NCBI GenBank assembly: GCA_963580285.1
Contig: OY757019.1
Location: forward strand, 67,013,076-67,077,075
Direction of reading: 5' to 3'
From: Lucinisca nassula
Taxonomy: Eukaryota; Mollusca; Bivalvia; Lucinida; Lucinidae
Length of the DNA: 64,000 nucleotides
Part shown: piece after piece, positions 45,823 to 57,991 of the stretch
Layout of the letters: each line of letters starts with the position of its first letter
Position numbering within the stretch: position 1 is the first letter of the stretch
Position numbers and translations under genes: made by a program
The notes under the pieces: model-generated
What the model was told of the DNA's origin: nothing
Databases searched by the model: none
The model's input: only the letters and a program-made list of their open reading frames with translations

Positions 45823-47734
45823 AACAAGAGGCCCATGGGCCACTACACTCACCAGAGGTCATGTGGTTTATACCATATACAGGCATGATGCCCATCTTGG
45901 TCATGTGACAATAAAAGGCCATCATGCAATCAGTAAAATCCACCGTCTTGCCTTTTTTCCATACAATTGTCTATGTGACCAAATTTGACCGTGATGTAAA
46001 CACAGGTCAAGGTCAGCCAAAGGTCATAATTTGAACAAAATTGGTATGGTCCGAGCCCCCGATGCTGTATACTGTTTCAATGTCATTGGCCATTTGGTTC
46101 CTGAGAAGATTTTTTTAAGGTTATTACCATATATGGGCATGGCAGCCATATTGGTCATGTGACCCAATCCTTACGAACAAACTTTCATTCCCCCTTCCCA
46201 TAGAAGCTCCACATGTAATTTGGTTTCAATCAACCTAGCAGTTTGAGTAGAGAAGAAGATTAAATACTGAATCTGAGCCATCCAGGACAAAGGTCAGCAA
46301 ATGACCTTGACCTTTGGAGTTGAAAAACTTCCATTCAGCTGATTGCAAATATCATTTCTGATGCCACAGGTTACCAGGCAATCAGAAAAATCCACTGTTT
46401 TGCCCTTTTTCCATACATATGTCTAAGTGACCATATTTGACCTTGAGGTAAAATAGGTCTAGGTCAATCAAAGGTCATCATTTGAACAAATTTGGTAGGG
46501 CCCGAGTCCCCGATGCTGCATACCAAGTTTCAAGAACATCGGTCGTTCGGTTCTTGAGAAGAAGAGTTTTAAAGGTTTTTACCATATATGGGCATGGTGG
46601 CCATATTAGTCATGTGACACAGTCCTCACAAACAAACTTTCGTTCCCCTTCCCACTGAGGCTCCACATGTAATTTGGTTTCAGTTGGCCAAGTAGTTTCA
46701 GAGGAGATGTTGTTTGAAAATGTTGACGACGACGACGACGACGGACGACGGACCAATGCCTATACTATAAGCTCCTCCGGAGCCTTAGGCTCTGGTGAGC
46801 TAAAAATATGCTGTTTTGACTTTTTTCCCACACAAAAGTTTATGTGAGCAATTTTGACCTTGGTGTAAAATGGGCCAAGGACATCCTAGAGTCATCATTT
46901 TAGCAAACTATAAAAGGCCCGAGTCCCCAATGCTACATACCAAGTTTCATCACAAGCAGACCACTGGTTCATGAGAAGAAGATTTTTGAAGGGTTTCTAC
47001 GTTATATGGGCATGGAGGCCAGCTTGGTCATGTGACCTGGACCCTGAGAGCAAACTTTCGTTCCTCCAACCCATGAATGCTGCACATGAAATTTTACTTC
47101 AATCGGCTCAGCAGTTTTTTGAGGAGAGGTCATTTGAAAATGTTGAAGCCAACGCGGACGGCGGATCACTGCCTATACTATATGCTCCCCCAGAGCCTTC
47201 CGCTCTGGTGAGCTAAAAATATATGCTATTTTGACTTTTTCCCATATAAAAGTCTCTGTGACCAAATTTGACCTTGCCGTAAATTGGGTCAAGGTCGTCC
47301 GAGGGCCATCATTTTAGCAAATTATGATAGGCCCGAGTCCCAAATGCCACATACCAAGTTTCATCACAACCGACCCATTGGTTCAGGAGGAGCAGATTTT
47401 TTTTAAGGTTTTTTACCTTATATGGGCATAGCGGCCATCTTGGTCGCGTGACCAAACTGAAATTAATTTAAATTTCATTTCCTTGTTCTAAAAAGTTTTC
47501 AGACAAAATTTGGTTGTAAATGGCCTAGTGGTTTCAGTGAAAAACAAATTTTTAATTTTCATATCTGAATGACCTTGGGCTAAGGTCAGGGAACAATCTT
47601 GACCTTGAAAATTAGTGTAGTTTCACTAGCACATTTCGCCCACTGCATTTACTAATTTTAAGGTCACAGGCTGCAATAGTTTAAAACCAGAGGACCAGTG
47701 GTCCTGTAAACGCTCACCTGACACCTGGTCCTGG

Positions 47735-48020
47735 TGTACATTTTAATGTTTTTATATATGTATATAGCCTCAGAGCAGGGGTACACAACTTGTGGGGACA
47801 AAATTTTGATGTCTAACAATGTGATAAAACTTTCCACCTATTCCTACCTTTCTGACAGTTCGAAGGCCATGCTTTCATTATGGTTTATTCCATTTGTCAT
47901 ATTTTTTTTAACTTTTCATATTATTTAGGGAATGTCTGATTGACAATGTGCTTGGAAAGAGCACTTGACTCCTTGATTTTCCACTTGTACAGTTTTACTT
48001 AATACCATCTACATTATAGG
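47735..48020. other. AT-rich leader of F5
   Basis: Not repeated elsewhere in the window; no gene recognised. Confidence 0.6.
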
Positions 48021-49404
48021 TGTTTCTTTGCAGTATGGTGGCTGGGACACAACGTGAATTTCAAGTCTGCAAATTTGACATAGCCATAAAATAGGTCAAG
48101 GCCATCCCAGGGTCACCATTTTTACAAACTATGATGGGCTCAAGTACCAGATGCTACAAGCCAACTTTCAAGGTCATTGGCTTCATGGTTCTGGAGAAGA
48201 AGATTCTTGAAGGCTTTTTACCATATATGGGCATGGCTGCCATCTTGGTCATGTGACCCAGACCCCGCGAACAAACTTTCGTTCCCCCATCCTACTGAAG
48301 CACCACATGAAAGTTGGCTTTCATTGGCCTCCCTGTTTTGGAGGAGAAGATCTTTGAAAATGGTGGACGGACGGACAACGGATGGACGGACGACAGACCA
48401 TGGCTATACTATAAGCTCACCTATGAGCCTAAAGGCTCAGGTGAGCTAAAAATCAATTATTTTCACTTTTTCCCAAGCAAAAGCCTAAGTCCGCAAATTT
48501 GACATTGCCGTAAAATAGGTAAAGGTCAACCCAGGGTCACCATTTGAACAAATTATGATAGGCCCGTGTACCAGATGCTTCCTGCCAAGTTTCAAGGTCA
48601 TTTGCCTTACGGTTCTGGAGAAGAAGAATTTCGAAGTGTTTTTACCATATATGGGCATGGCCACCATCTTGGTCATGTGACCTGGACCATATGAGCAAAT
48701 TTTCATTTGTTCATCATATAAAGGATCCATATCAAATTTCACTTGAATTGGGCCAGCGGTTTCTGAGAAAAACTGTTTGAAATACGGAACCTGGATAATC
48801 TTGGTCCCAGGTCACTGAATGATGACTTTTCTTACCCATGAATCTTCATGTATTCATTTACTTTACCTGATCTACCAATTTGGTGACATTGTCTTCAATG
48901 GTTTCCTAAAAATCCATTATTTTCACTTTTTCCCATGCAAAAGCCTAAGTTGACGACACTGCCATAAAATAGGTCAAGGTCAACCCAGGGTCAGCATTTG
49001 TAAAAACTATGACGAGCCCGAGTACCATATGATATATGCCAAGTTTCAAGCCACTGGCCTTACGTTCCTGGAGAAGAAAATTTTTGAAGGCTTTTTACCA
49101 TATTTGGGCGTGGCGGCCATTTTGGTCATGTGATCTAGACCGTACTGGCAACTTTTCATTTGTTCAACTCACAAAAGCTCAATATTGAATTTCACTTAAA
49201 TTGGCTCAGTAGTTTCTGAGAAAAAAATGTTTTTTTTTTTTTAAATATGAAATCGGAGTGACCTTGGTCTCAGGTCAATGAATGACCTTGACCTTTCTTA
49301 CCCATAGATCTTCATGTATTCAGTTACTTTACCTAATCTACAAATTTTGGTGACACTGTCTTCAATGGTTTCCCTAAATATCAATTATTTTCACTTTTTC
49401 CTAT

Positions 49405-49436
<32 letters not shown>

Positions 49437-49438
<2 letters not shown>

Positions 49439-49711
49439 AATATATGGGCTGCATGATGCTTCCACGCAGAGCTGAATCCGGCCCGCACACTAGTACTGGT
49501 AAACCGCTTAGAGGATCTAAGCCTGTCCAGGAACCGCGGTGCGAGGCGGACCGTCCATGCTAATAAACCTTATTGGTTTCATTGGGCGACAGGGCTTGAG
49601 ATGTCATTTCATCTCAATGTCGGGTAAAAGTCCCACAAAATTGGAAGCAACGTCTCCAAAATGACCTTTACAGTGTTGAAGGGGACGTTAAACCTCAAAT
49701 CAACCAACCAA
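49437..49711 (+). mobile_element. SINE with GGGGACGTTAAACC tail, full length
   Basis: + strand, ending GGGGACGTTAAACCTC and (CAAC)n. Flanks CCTATGCAAAA at 49,400-49,410 and 49,712-49,722 form the target duplication; a 30-A run (49,407-49,436) expands the left copy. The head is GC-rich and not clearly tRNA-like to my eye. Its 3' third is the same as the truncated copy at 12,934. Confidence 0.85.
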
Positions 49712-52012
49712 CCTATGCAAAAGCCTAAGTCAGCAAATTTGACATTACTGTAAAATAGGTCAAGATCAACCCAGGGTCACCATTTGAACAAATTATGATA
49801 GGCCCGAGTACCATATGCTACATGCCAAGTTTTAAGGCCATTGGCCTTACGGTTCTTGAGAAGAAGAATTTCAAAGTTTCTTTACCATATATGGGCGTGG
49901 TGGCCATCTTGGTCATGTGATCTAGACCATGTTGGCAGCTTTTCATTTGTTCAACTCCCAAAGCCTCCATATTGAATTTCACTTCAATTGGCTCAGTAGT
50001 TTCTGAGAAAAAATGTTTGAAATATGGAACCTGTGTGACCTTGGTCTAAGGTCAATTAATGACCTTGACCTTTCTTACACATAGATCTTCATGTATTCAG
50101 CTACTTTACCTTATCTACTAATTTTGGTGACACTGTCTTCAATGGTTTCCTAAAAATCCATTATTTTCACTTTTTCCCATGCAAAAGCCTAAGTCGGCAA
50201 ATTTAACATTGCTGTAAAATAGGTCAAGGTCAACTCGGGGTCACCATTTGTACAAACTATGATGGGCCTGAGTACCATATGCTACATGCCAAGTTTCAAG
50301 GCCATTGGCCTTACGGTTCTGGAGAAGAAGAATTTTTAAGGCTTTTTACCATATATATAGGCGTGACGGCCATCTTGGTCATGTGATCTAGACCGTATTG
50401 GCATTTTTTCATTTGTTCAACTCACAAAGGCTCCATATTAAATTTCACTTAAATTGGCTCAGCAGTTTTGGAGAAAAAAATGTTTGAAATATGGATCCTG
50501 AATGACCTTGGTCTAAGGCCAATGAATGACCTTGACCTTTCTGACCCATAGATCTTCATGTATTCAGTTACTTTACCTGATCTACAAATTTTGGTGACAC
50601 TGTCTTCAATGGTTTTCCTATAAATCCATTATTTTCACTTTGCCCCATGCAAAAGCCTACTTCGGCAAATTTGACATTGCTGTAAAATAGGTCAAGGTCA
50701 ACCCGGGGTCACCATTTGTACAAACCATGATGTGCCCGAGTACCATATGCTACATGCCAAGTTTCAAGGCCACTGGCCTTATGGTTCTGGAGAAGAAGAT
50801 TTTTGAAGGCTTTTTACCATATATGGGCATGGCGGCCATCTTGGTCATGTGATCCAGACCCCGCGAACAAACTTTCGTTCCCCCATCCCACTGAGGCTCC
50901 ATATGAAATTTGGCTTTGATTGGCCCTGCAGTATAGGAGAAGAAGATCTTTGAAAATGGTGGACGGATGGACGGACGGACGGACAGACGGACCATGGCTA
51001 TACTATAAGCTCACCTATGAGCCTAAAGGCTCAGGTGAGCTGAAAATGATGCTGTTTTGACTATTTCCCATACAAAAGTCTATGTAACCAAATTTTACCT
51101 TAGCGTAAAAATAGGTCAAGGTCATCTGAGGGTCATCATTTTAGCAAATTATGATGGGCCCAAGTCCCCAATGCCACATACCAAGTTTCATCACAATCGT
51201 CCCCCTGGTTCAGGAGAAGAAGATTTTTTAAGGGTTTTTCCCTTATATGGGCATAGTGGCCATCTCGTTTACATGACCAAACTCAAATTAATTAAATTTC
51301 ATTTCCTTGTTCTTAAAAGTTTTTAGACAAAATTTGGTTGCAAAGTGCTTAGTGGTTTCAGTGAAAAACAAATTTTTAATTTTCATATCTGAATGACATT
51401 GGGCCAAGGTCAGGGAATGGCCTTGACCTTGAAAACTAGTGTAGTTTCACTAGCACATTTTGCCCACTGCATTTACTAATTTTCAGGTCACAGGCTGCAA
51501 TATTTTAAAAATATTATGCTGTTTTGACTATTTCCCATACAAAAGTCTATGTAACCAAATTTGACCTTGGCATAAAATGGGTCAAGGTCATCCGAGGGTC
51601 ATTATTTTAGCAAACTACAATGGGCCTAAGTCCCCAATGCCACATACCAAGTTTCATCACAATCGGCCCACTGGTTCAGGAGGAGAAGATTTTTTAAGGG
51701 TTTTTACCTTATATGGGCATAGCGGCCATCTTGGTCATGTGACCTGGACCCTGCGAGCAACATTATGTTCCCCCATCCTATGGATGCTCCACATGAATTT
51801 TGACTTCAATCTGCCCAGCAGTTTTGGAGGAGAAGTCATTTGAAAATGTTGACGCGGACGCGGACGACAGACAACGGACGGCGGATCACTGCCTATACTA
51901 TAAGCTCCCCCGGAGCCTTTGGCTCTGGTGAGCTAAAAAAGTTAACGCACAGACGCACGACGGACACAGGGCCATAACATAAGACCCGCGGGTCTTCGGC
52001 CAGTGGAGCTAA

Positions 52013-52860
52013 AAAATGAACAGGCTCGTTTAAGTTTATTTATTTATGTTTTTATTTAATTTTTTATTTATTTATTTATCTATTTATTTTTTCCTTTCCT
52101 CCATCGGATTCGGTATGTCTCCCTTTTCGACTAAGCCATTTTAACCCTCAGGGATCTGGAGAACTGTTGACACTGTAGTATAGTTAGGTCTAATAAATCA
52201 ATCTCCCTCAATATTTTGAATTTATTTTGAAACATAAAGTCGTATAAATAGAGTTTGCTAAGATTGTGTTGAAAACATCAGTTCTATCATGAGTGTGATG
52301 GGCAAGTGAAATTTCTGATGTTTTGAAAACGTAGAATGATAATTTGTAAGGTAAATTTAAATAAATAAATAAACAAGAACTTTTGAAGAAGAGAAGACTT
52401 TTTAAACATTACACTGTATGTTACATAGTAAAAATAAGCCCCGCCCACAGCAGCCATGTTTTTTGTCGGATCAAAATTTCTTCAAGGAATCTGACAGAGG
52501 TCCAACTAAGGAACATGCATGCCAAATAACTATGAAATAAAACAAGAACTTTTGCAGAAGAAGATATTTTCAGCATTACACTATATGGTATATAGTGAAA
52601 ATAAGCCTCGCCCATGGCGGCCATGTTTTTTGTCAGATCAATTTTTTTTCAAGGAATCTGAGAAAGGTCCACCCAAGGAACATTCATGCCAAATTACAAT
52701 GAAATACCACAAGTACTTTTGCAAAAGAAGATTTTTTAGCATTACACTATATGTTGAATAGTGAAAATAAGCCACGCCCATGGTGGCCATGTCTTTTGTC
52801 GGATCAAAATTTCTTCAAGGAATCTGACAGAGGTCCAACCAAGGAACATTCATGCAAAAT
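52013..52860 (+). repeat. Low-complexity tail and 150-bp F2 units
   Basis: 52,013-52,372: (TTTA)n-rich DNA then 'ccatcggattcggtatg', duplicated at 54,728-55,120. Then three units of about 150 bp with 'cattacactatatg' and 'ggccatgttttttgtcgg'. It is the paralogue of 55,120-57,990 and supplies the empty site for the foldback element (52,470-52,478). Confidence 0.8.
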
Positions 52861-52993
52861 AACAAGATGTGTTTGTGAAACACTGATGCCCCCGGACAGC
52901 GCATGTTAAATATGAAAGCAGTATCACTAAGCAATCAAAAGGTATGGCCAATGTTCAAGTCTTAAAAAAGTAGGTCAAGGTCACAAGGTAAAA

Positions 52994-54727
52994 AACAAGA
53001 GGCCCAAGAGGGCCTGTCGCTCCACCGGCTAACTTCAGACAATTGTCATATTTATTACATTAACCAATGGTATACTAGTGGACTCTTCTATTGCTATATG
53101 TTGGACCAGTCCATTTGTCATATAAGGGGTGTCAGGCCTATTTTGTTTTCTATTTTTGATGGAAAATTCTGTTAGCAAATAGTGCAGGCCCTGATCAGAC
53201 ATGGTGTTCTGTGGGGTCTGATCTGGGCCAGCACTGTTTGCCAAGGTACCCATTTAGGGTTTTCCCGCATGCAATGGGTAAAAAAGAAACAAGTGATCCA
53301 CCCAAGGAATGTCCATTCTATATTTTTTGGACCCCAGAGCCATGGTTGGCAGGATTTATGTGAGTGACCATTTGGCATTGCTCTGTTCTAAATATCTAAA
53401 GCTCTGGGCCTTATGGTTTCAGAGAAGAAGACTTTTTTAAGTTTTTCCTATTATAAGTCTATGGGAACTAATATGCCTCTGGGCGTGACCAATTTTTTAC
53501 CCCAGGGGCATTGTTGGCAGGATTTATTTGAGTGACCACTTGACGTTGCTGCATACTTAATATCTAAGCTCTGGGCACTGATGGTTTCAGAGAAGATTTT
53601 TGTCAGTTTTTCCCAGTATAAGTCTATGGGAGCTTATGGGCCTCAGGGTGTGGCCAATTTGGACCCCAGGGGCATAGTTGGCAGGATTTATGCAGATGAA
53701 TACTTCAAGTTGCTACATACTAAGCTCTTGGCCTTATGGTTTCAGAGGAGAAAAGTTTCAAGATTTTGTCATTATTAGTCTATGGGAGCTACTAAGCACC
53801 GGGGCGTTGCCAATTTGGACTCAAGAGTCATAGTTCGCAGGACTTAGTAGGTGACCACATAACTTTGCTACATACTACATTTGTAAATGTCTTAGCTTTA
53901 GGCTTTATGGTTTCAGAGAAGAAGTTTTTCCGTTTATTGGTCTATGGAAGCTAATGAGCCAAAGGTGGTGGCCATGGCGGCCATGTTTTTTGTCTGATCA
54001 AAATTTCTTCAATGAATCTGACAATGGTAGACACAAGGAACATTCATGAAAATTAAGAAAGAAATCCATTTAGCGGTTTTGGAGGAGAAGATTAAAAAAA
54101 AAAAAAAAGATCCCTTTATGAGTCTATGGAAGCTAATTAGCCAATGGGCGTGTCCATGGCGGCCATGTTTTTTGTCTGATCAAAATTGCTTCAAGGAATC
54201 TGACAGAGGTCCACCCAAGGAACATTCATGCAAAGTAAGAATGAAATCCATTACGTTGAGCGGTTTTGGAGGAGAAGGTTTTTAAAACTTTTCCCCATAT
54301 AAGTCTTTGAAAGCTAATGAGCCAAGGGGCATGGCCATGGCAGTCATGTGGGGCATGGCCATGGTGGCCATGTTTTTTGCCTGATCCGAATTTCTTCAAG
54401 GAATCTGACAGAGGTCCACCCAAGGAACATTCAAGCAAAATAAGAATAAAATCCATTGAGCGGTTTTGGAGGAGAAGATTTTTAAATATTTTTTTTTGCT
54501 TTCGATGCCATTTTGTTCTGCATGTAACAAAATTCTTTGAAGGAATTCAGAAGAGGACTATGTGAGAAACATTCCTGTGAAGTTTGGTTACAATCGACCA
54601 AGTAGTTAAGGAGGAAATGTTTAAAGAAAAAAGTTAACGCACGGATGCACAACCGCACAGACGCACAACAGACACAGGGCCATAACATATAACACAAGAC
54701 CCGCCGGTCTTTGGCCAGTGGAGCTAA
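52994..54727 (+). mobile_element. F2 element, uninterrupted copy
   Basis: 1,734 bp: head with a perfect AGGCCC/GGGCCT stem, CGCTCCACCGGC, the 260-bp leader, two sets of units, 'gttaacgcacggatgcac', and the end TTGGCCAGTGGAGCTAA. It is the empty-site reference for the F1 and F3 insertions in the first copy. It is followed by a second, outer F2 body that ends at 61,015. Confidence 0.85.
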
Positions 54728-55219
54728 AAAATGAACAGATTTATGTTTTTATTTCTTTATTTATTTATTTTTTCCTTTCCTCCGTCGGATTCGGTATGCC
54801 TCCCTTTTCAACTAAGCCATTTTAACCCTCAGGGATCTGGAGAACTGTTGACACTGTAGTATAATTAGGTCTAATAAATCAATCTCCCTCAGTATTTTGA
54901 ATTTATTTTGAAACATCAAGTCGTATAAATAGAGTTTGTGTTGAATACATCAGTTCTATCACCAGTGTGATGGGCATGTGAAATTTCCGATGTTTTGAAT
55001 TTTAGAATGACAATTTGTAGGTGGACCTCTATAGATATGTGATAGTCAGCAAAATTGGAGGAGATTAATTCAGATACAGGAAAGTACTTTTAAATAAATA
55101 AATAAATAAATAAACAAGAACTTTTGAAGAAGAGAAGACATTTTTAACATTACACTACATGTTATATAGTGAAAATAAACCCAGCCCACTGCAGCCATGT
55201 TTTATGTCGGATCAAAGTT
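54728..55219 (+). repeat. Low-complexity tail, second copy
   Basis: Copy of 52,013-52,460 with small indels and a (AAAT)n run near 55,090-55,112. It continues into a 150-bp F2 unit that the foldback element interrupts. Confidence 0.8.
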
Positions 55220-55825
55220 GGCGAACACTAATGTCTGGGAATTGTCCGGGAAATCGCCGGGAATTGTCCGGGAAATGTCCGGGAAATGGGGGGTAGTGAT
55301 GCGTTATCCCTAATATCTCCACTTCGGGTGGTCAGAAATTACTAAAATTAGTATCAAATAAAATTTTAAGCTTCATTCTAAAAGATTATTAAAAAATAAT
55401 TTACTTTTTAAACGTTTTAGGGGTCCATTTATTTAGTTAATTTGTCCGGGAAATTCTCGGATTTTGTCCTGGATTTTGGGGTAGTGGTGCGTTAACCCTA
55501 ATATCTCAACTTCAGGTGGTCAGAAATTAATAAATTAGTATCGCGTAAAATTTTTACCTCCATTCTAAAAGATTATTAAAAGATATTTTTTATTTTGAAT
55601 CTTTTAGGGGTCCATTTCTGAAGTTAATTTGTCCGGGAAATTCCCGGTTGTGTCCTGGATGTTGGGGTAGTTGTGCATTTTCATAGTATCTCTGTTTGTG
55701 GTGATCACTAATTGATAACAATTGATATATATTAAAATTTTAAGTTCAGTTCTAAAAGAATATAAAAAAAATTCTTTTCATACACCTCATTGAGGCAGTT
55801 CTATTGAGTGCACACAACATGACTA
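55220..55825 (+). repeat. Left arm of the foldback element, three sub-repeats
   Basis: Three sub-units of about 185-190 bp, each beginning with a 'gtccgggaaat' phrase and a 'ggggtagt' phrase and ending 'ggggtccattt' or equivalent. The outer edge has a 'gtccgggaaa' cluster. Confidence 0.85.
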
Positions 55826-56638
55826 ATTTATAGAAGATCTCAAAGAATCTTTAATTACGGCAAACAGTGTAGAACTTGGTCAACGGTTTAACACATATAT
55901 GCCTAGCGCCCCATTGTTGGGCCATTGGCAAACAGTGTAGATCTTGATGAAAGGTTTAACCCATATATGCCTTTAGTCCCACTTGTGGGCCATTGGCAGA
56001 TAGTGTAGATCCACTGGCAGATCAGATATTCAACCCAGATATTTAATCCATATATGCCTAGCGTCCCATTTGTGGGACATAGTCAAACAGTGTAGACTCA
56101 AATGATCAGACGCTGCAAAACTTGTCTTCTGATCTGGGCCGCAAAATGCTACATCTGATCTGGGTCTACACTATTTGCTTAAACAACGAGGAAATTTAAC
56201 CACATCCATTTCTTGCTAGCAATGAATTAGGTGTACGGACTTTGACGGACCATTATGATCAGTAGCTGCGCAAACCTTGGCGTCTGATCTGGGCCGCTAA
56301 GTGCGACGTCTGATCTCGGTCTACACCGTTTGCTTAATCAACGACGAAATTTAACCGCATCCATTTCTTGCTGGCAATGAATTAGATGTACGGACTTTCA
56401 CTGATTTGATGGACCATGATGCTCAGACGCTGCAAAACTTGGCGTCTGATCTCGGCCGCAAAATGCGACATCTGATCTGATTCTATACGGTTTGCTTAAA
56501 AAACGAAAGTTAAGCGCATCCATTTCTTCCTGACGATGAATTATGTGTACGGACTTTGAGCGATTTTACGGGCCATTAATTTTCTAACGAGATTAAAAAT
56601 GGGTTAAGTTAATTGCTTTAACTCATAATAATTTGGCG
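55826..56638 (+). repeat. Internal arrays of the foldback element
   Basis: About 55,860-56,100: three units of about 80 bp ('aacagtgtagatcttg', 'catatatgcct'). About 56,100-56,590: three units of about 170 bp ('cgtctgatctgggccgc', 'tgtacggactttg'). Unlike other arrays in the window. No gene. Confidence 0.75.
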
Positions 56639-56639
56639 T

Positions 56640-56921
56640 GTGCTGCTTACCTGGATTGAAATAGTAGGAAGACTTCATTCATTCACGTGTAAAATCGTAA
56701 AAATTCCAGTCTGGAGATTCTGCGAAATGCCTGAGTATATTGATAACATGATTTGCTGTGAAAATCGTAAGTGCAAAATTTGGTTTTATAGAATATGTTT
56801 AGGTCTGAATTCATCATCAAATCAATGGCAGTGTCCTCTTGTGAGCAGCAACATGTGTGACATCATAGAAAGTTGTGTAATGGAAACCCATGTAAATCCA
56901 ACTTCATACAGAGAAAAGTAG
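56640..56921 (+). CDS. PHD-finger-like fragment in the foldback element
   Basis: A 93-codon frame. The central part MPEYIDNMICCENRKCKI is followed by WFYRICLGL and WQCP, spacing that resembles a PHD finger (CC-x4-C, aromatic, C, then W-x-C-P), but the usual His before the fourth pair is not evident and the final Cys pair is incomplete (WQCP then no CxxC). The first part (CEMPEY) keeps only one expected Cys. It lies between the element's arrays and its right arm. Either a captured host exon or the remnant of a transposon accessory gene; unlikely to fold as drawn. No promoter or intron signals judged. Confidence 0.45.
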   Translation: MLLTWIEIVGRLHSFTCKIVKIPVWRFCEMPEYIDNMICCENRKCKIWFYRICLGLNSSSNQWQCPLVSSNMCDIIESCVMETHVNPTSYREK

Positions 56922-56998
56922 GATTTACAGTCTTTCTTTCGTTCTCACAAGTCGATATATTAAGGAAAACGAACCAATACCCCGGCATCCTGGATACA

Positions 56999-57603
56999 AT
57001 CCGGGTTGTGGGTACTCATTAGAACTGCCTCATTGAGGTGTATAAAGAGATTTTTATATATTTTTTTTTAGAATTGAACTTAAAATTTTAACATATATCA
57101 ATTGTAATCAATAAGTGATCACCACAAACCGAGATATTATGAAAACGCACAACTACCGCAAGATCCAGGACACATTCTGGAATTTCCCGGACAAATTAAC
57201 TTCAGAAATGGACCCCTAAAATATTCAAAATGAAAAATATTTTTTAACTATCTTTTAAAATTGAGCTAACATTTTTATTTGATACTATTTTATTAATTTC
57301 TGACCACCTAAAGTCGAGATATTAGGGTTAACGCATCACTACCCCAACATCCAGGACAAAATCCGAGAATTTCCCGGACAAATTAACTTAAAAAATGGAC
57401 CCCTAAAACTTTAAAAAAGTAAATTATTATTTTTTTATCTTTTATAATAGAGCTAAAGATTTTATTTGATACTAATTTAATTAATTTCTGGCAACCCAAA
57501 GTGGAGATATTAGCGACAACACACCACTACCTCCAATTTCCCGGACATTTCCCGGCGAATTCCCGGACATTTCCTGGCGTATTCCCGGACATTAGTGTGC
57601 ACC
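56999..57603 (-). repeat. Right arm of the foldback element
   Basis: Reverse complement of the left arm, diverged by point changes and small indels but with the same three sub-repeats and edge cluster ('tttcccggac'). Confidence 0.85.
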
Positions 57604-57612
57604 ATCAAAATT

Positions 57613-57991
57613 TCTTCAAGGAATCTGACAGAGGTCCACCCAAGGAACATGCATGCCAAATAACTATGAAATAAAACAAGAACTTTTACAGAAAATATTT
57701 TCAGCATAACACTATATGTTATATAGTGAAAATAAGCCTCGCCCATGGCGGCCATGTTTTTTGTAAGATCAAATTTTTTTCAAGGAATCTGACAACAGTC
57801 CACCCAAGGACAATTCATGCAAATTACAATGAAATCCCACAAGTACTTTTGCAGAAAATGATTTTTTAGCATTACATTATATGTTAAATAGTGAAAACAA
57901 GCCCCGCCCATGGCGGCCGTGTTTTTTGTCGGATCAAAATTTCTTCAAGGAATCTAAAAGGTCCACCCAAGGAACATTCATGCAAAATAAA
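57613..57991 (+). repeat. F2 150-bp units
   Basis: Two to three units resumed after the foldback element, cut at 57,992 by an F6 head at 'atgcaaaataaa'. Confidence 0.8.

Larger units (their letters stand above)
47685..51043 (+). mobile_element. F5 element nested in F3
   Basis: Head AACCAG, hairpin AGGACCA-G-TGGTCCT, then CGCTCACCTGA. End CTCAGGTGAGCTGA at 51,043, with an internal copy of the end at 48,449. Between these ends are four or five units of about 460-470 bp ('ttattttcactttttccc', 'cttggtcatgtgatc', 'gaccttggtctaaggtc'). Flanks 'gcaatagttt' and 'aaatgatgctgttttg' are contiguous at 51,498-51,525. Confidence 0.8.
45823..51936 (+). mobile_element. F3 element nest inserted in F2
   Basis: Head AACAAG, hairpin GGCCC-AT-GGGCC, then ACTCACCAGAGG; end GGCTCTGGTGAGCTAA at 51,936. 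Internal copies of the same 3' end lie at 46,803 and 47,216, each followed by AAAAT and a new unit. Units carry 'ttgacctt' and 'ggtcatgtgacc'. The empty site is seen at 54,619-54,637 and 60,932-60,950 ('tttaaagaaaaaagttaac'). F5 is nested inside at 47,685. Confidence 0.8.
42702..52012 (+). mobile_element. F2 element (first copy) with nested F1 and F3/F5
   Basis: Head AACAAG, hairpin GGCCC-AAGA-GGGCC, then CGCTCCACCGGC. 3' end GGCCAGTGGAGCTAA at 52,012. The host sequence is present in four pieces: 42,702-42,987, 44,661-45,822, 51,937-52,012 and a downstream tail. The uninterrupted second copy at 52,994-54,727 shows the same order without the insertions. The inner arrays carry 'gatttatgtgagtgacc' and 'ggcggccatgttttttgtc' units (about 150-190 bp). 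Confidence 0.85.
55220..57603. mobile_element. Foldback (MULE-like) element with long inverted repeats and a PHD-like fragment
   Basis: 2,384 bp. Inverted repeats of about 605 bp (55,220-55,825 and 56,999-57,603) start GGCGAACACTAATGTC and GGTGCACACTAATGTC. Flanks ATCAAAGTT (55,211-55,219) and ATCAAAATT (57,604-57,612) form an 8-of-9 target duplication, and the paralogue has a single ATCAAAATT at 52,470-52,478. Long arms and a 9-bp duplication suit the Mutator superfamily. The centre has two more arrays and a PHD-like frame; no transposase. Confidence 0.8.

Noticed and set aside
46731..46753. Coding trinucleotide (GAC)n repeat
   Set aside because: It is the GACGGAC-type run that precedes the tails; no open frame runs through it.
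52372..52400. 'aacaagaacttttg' as another element head (also at 52,541, 55,122 and 57,676)
   Set aside because: AACAAG is not followed by a hairpin or an X word; it is part of the F2 unit.
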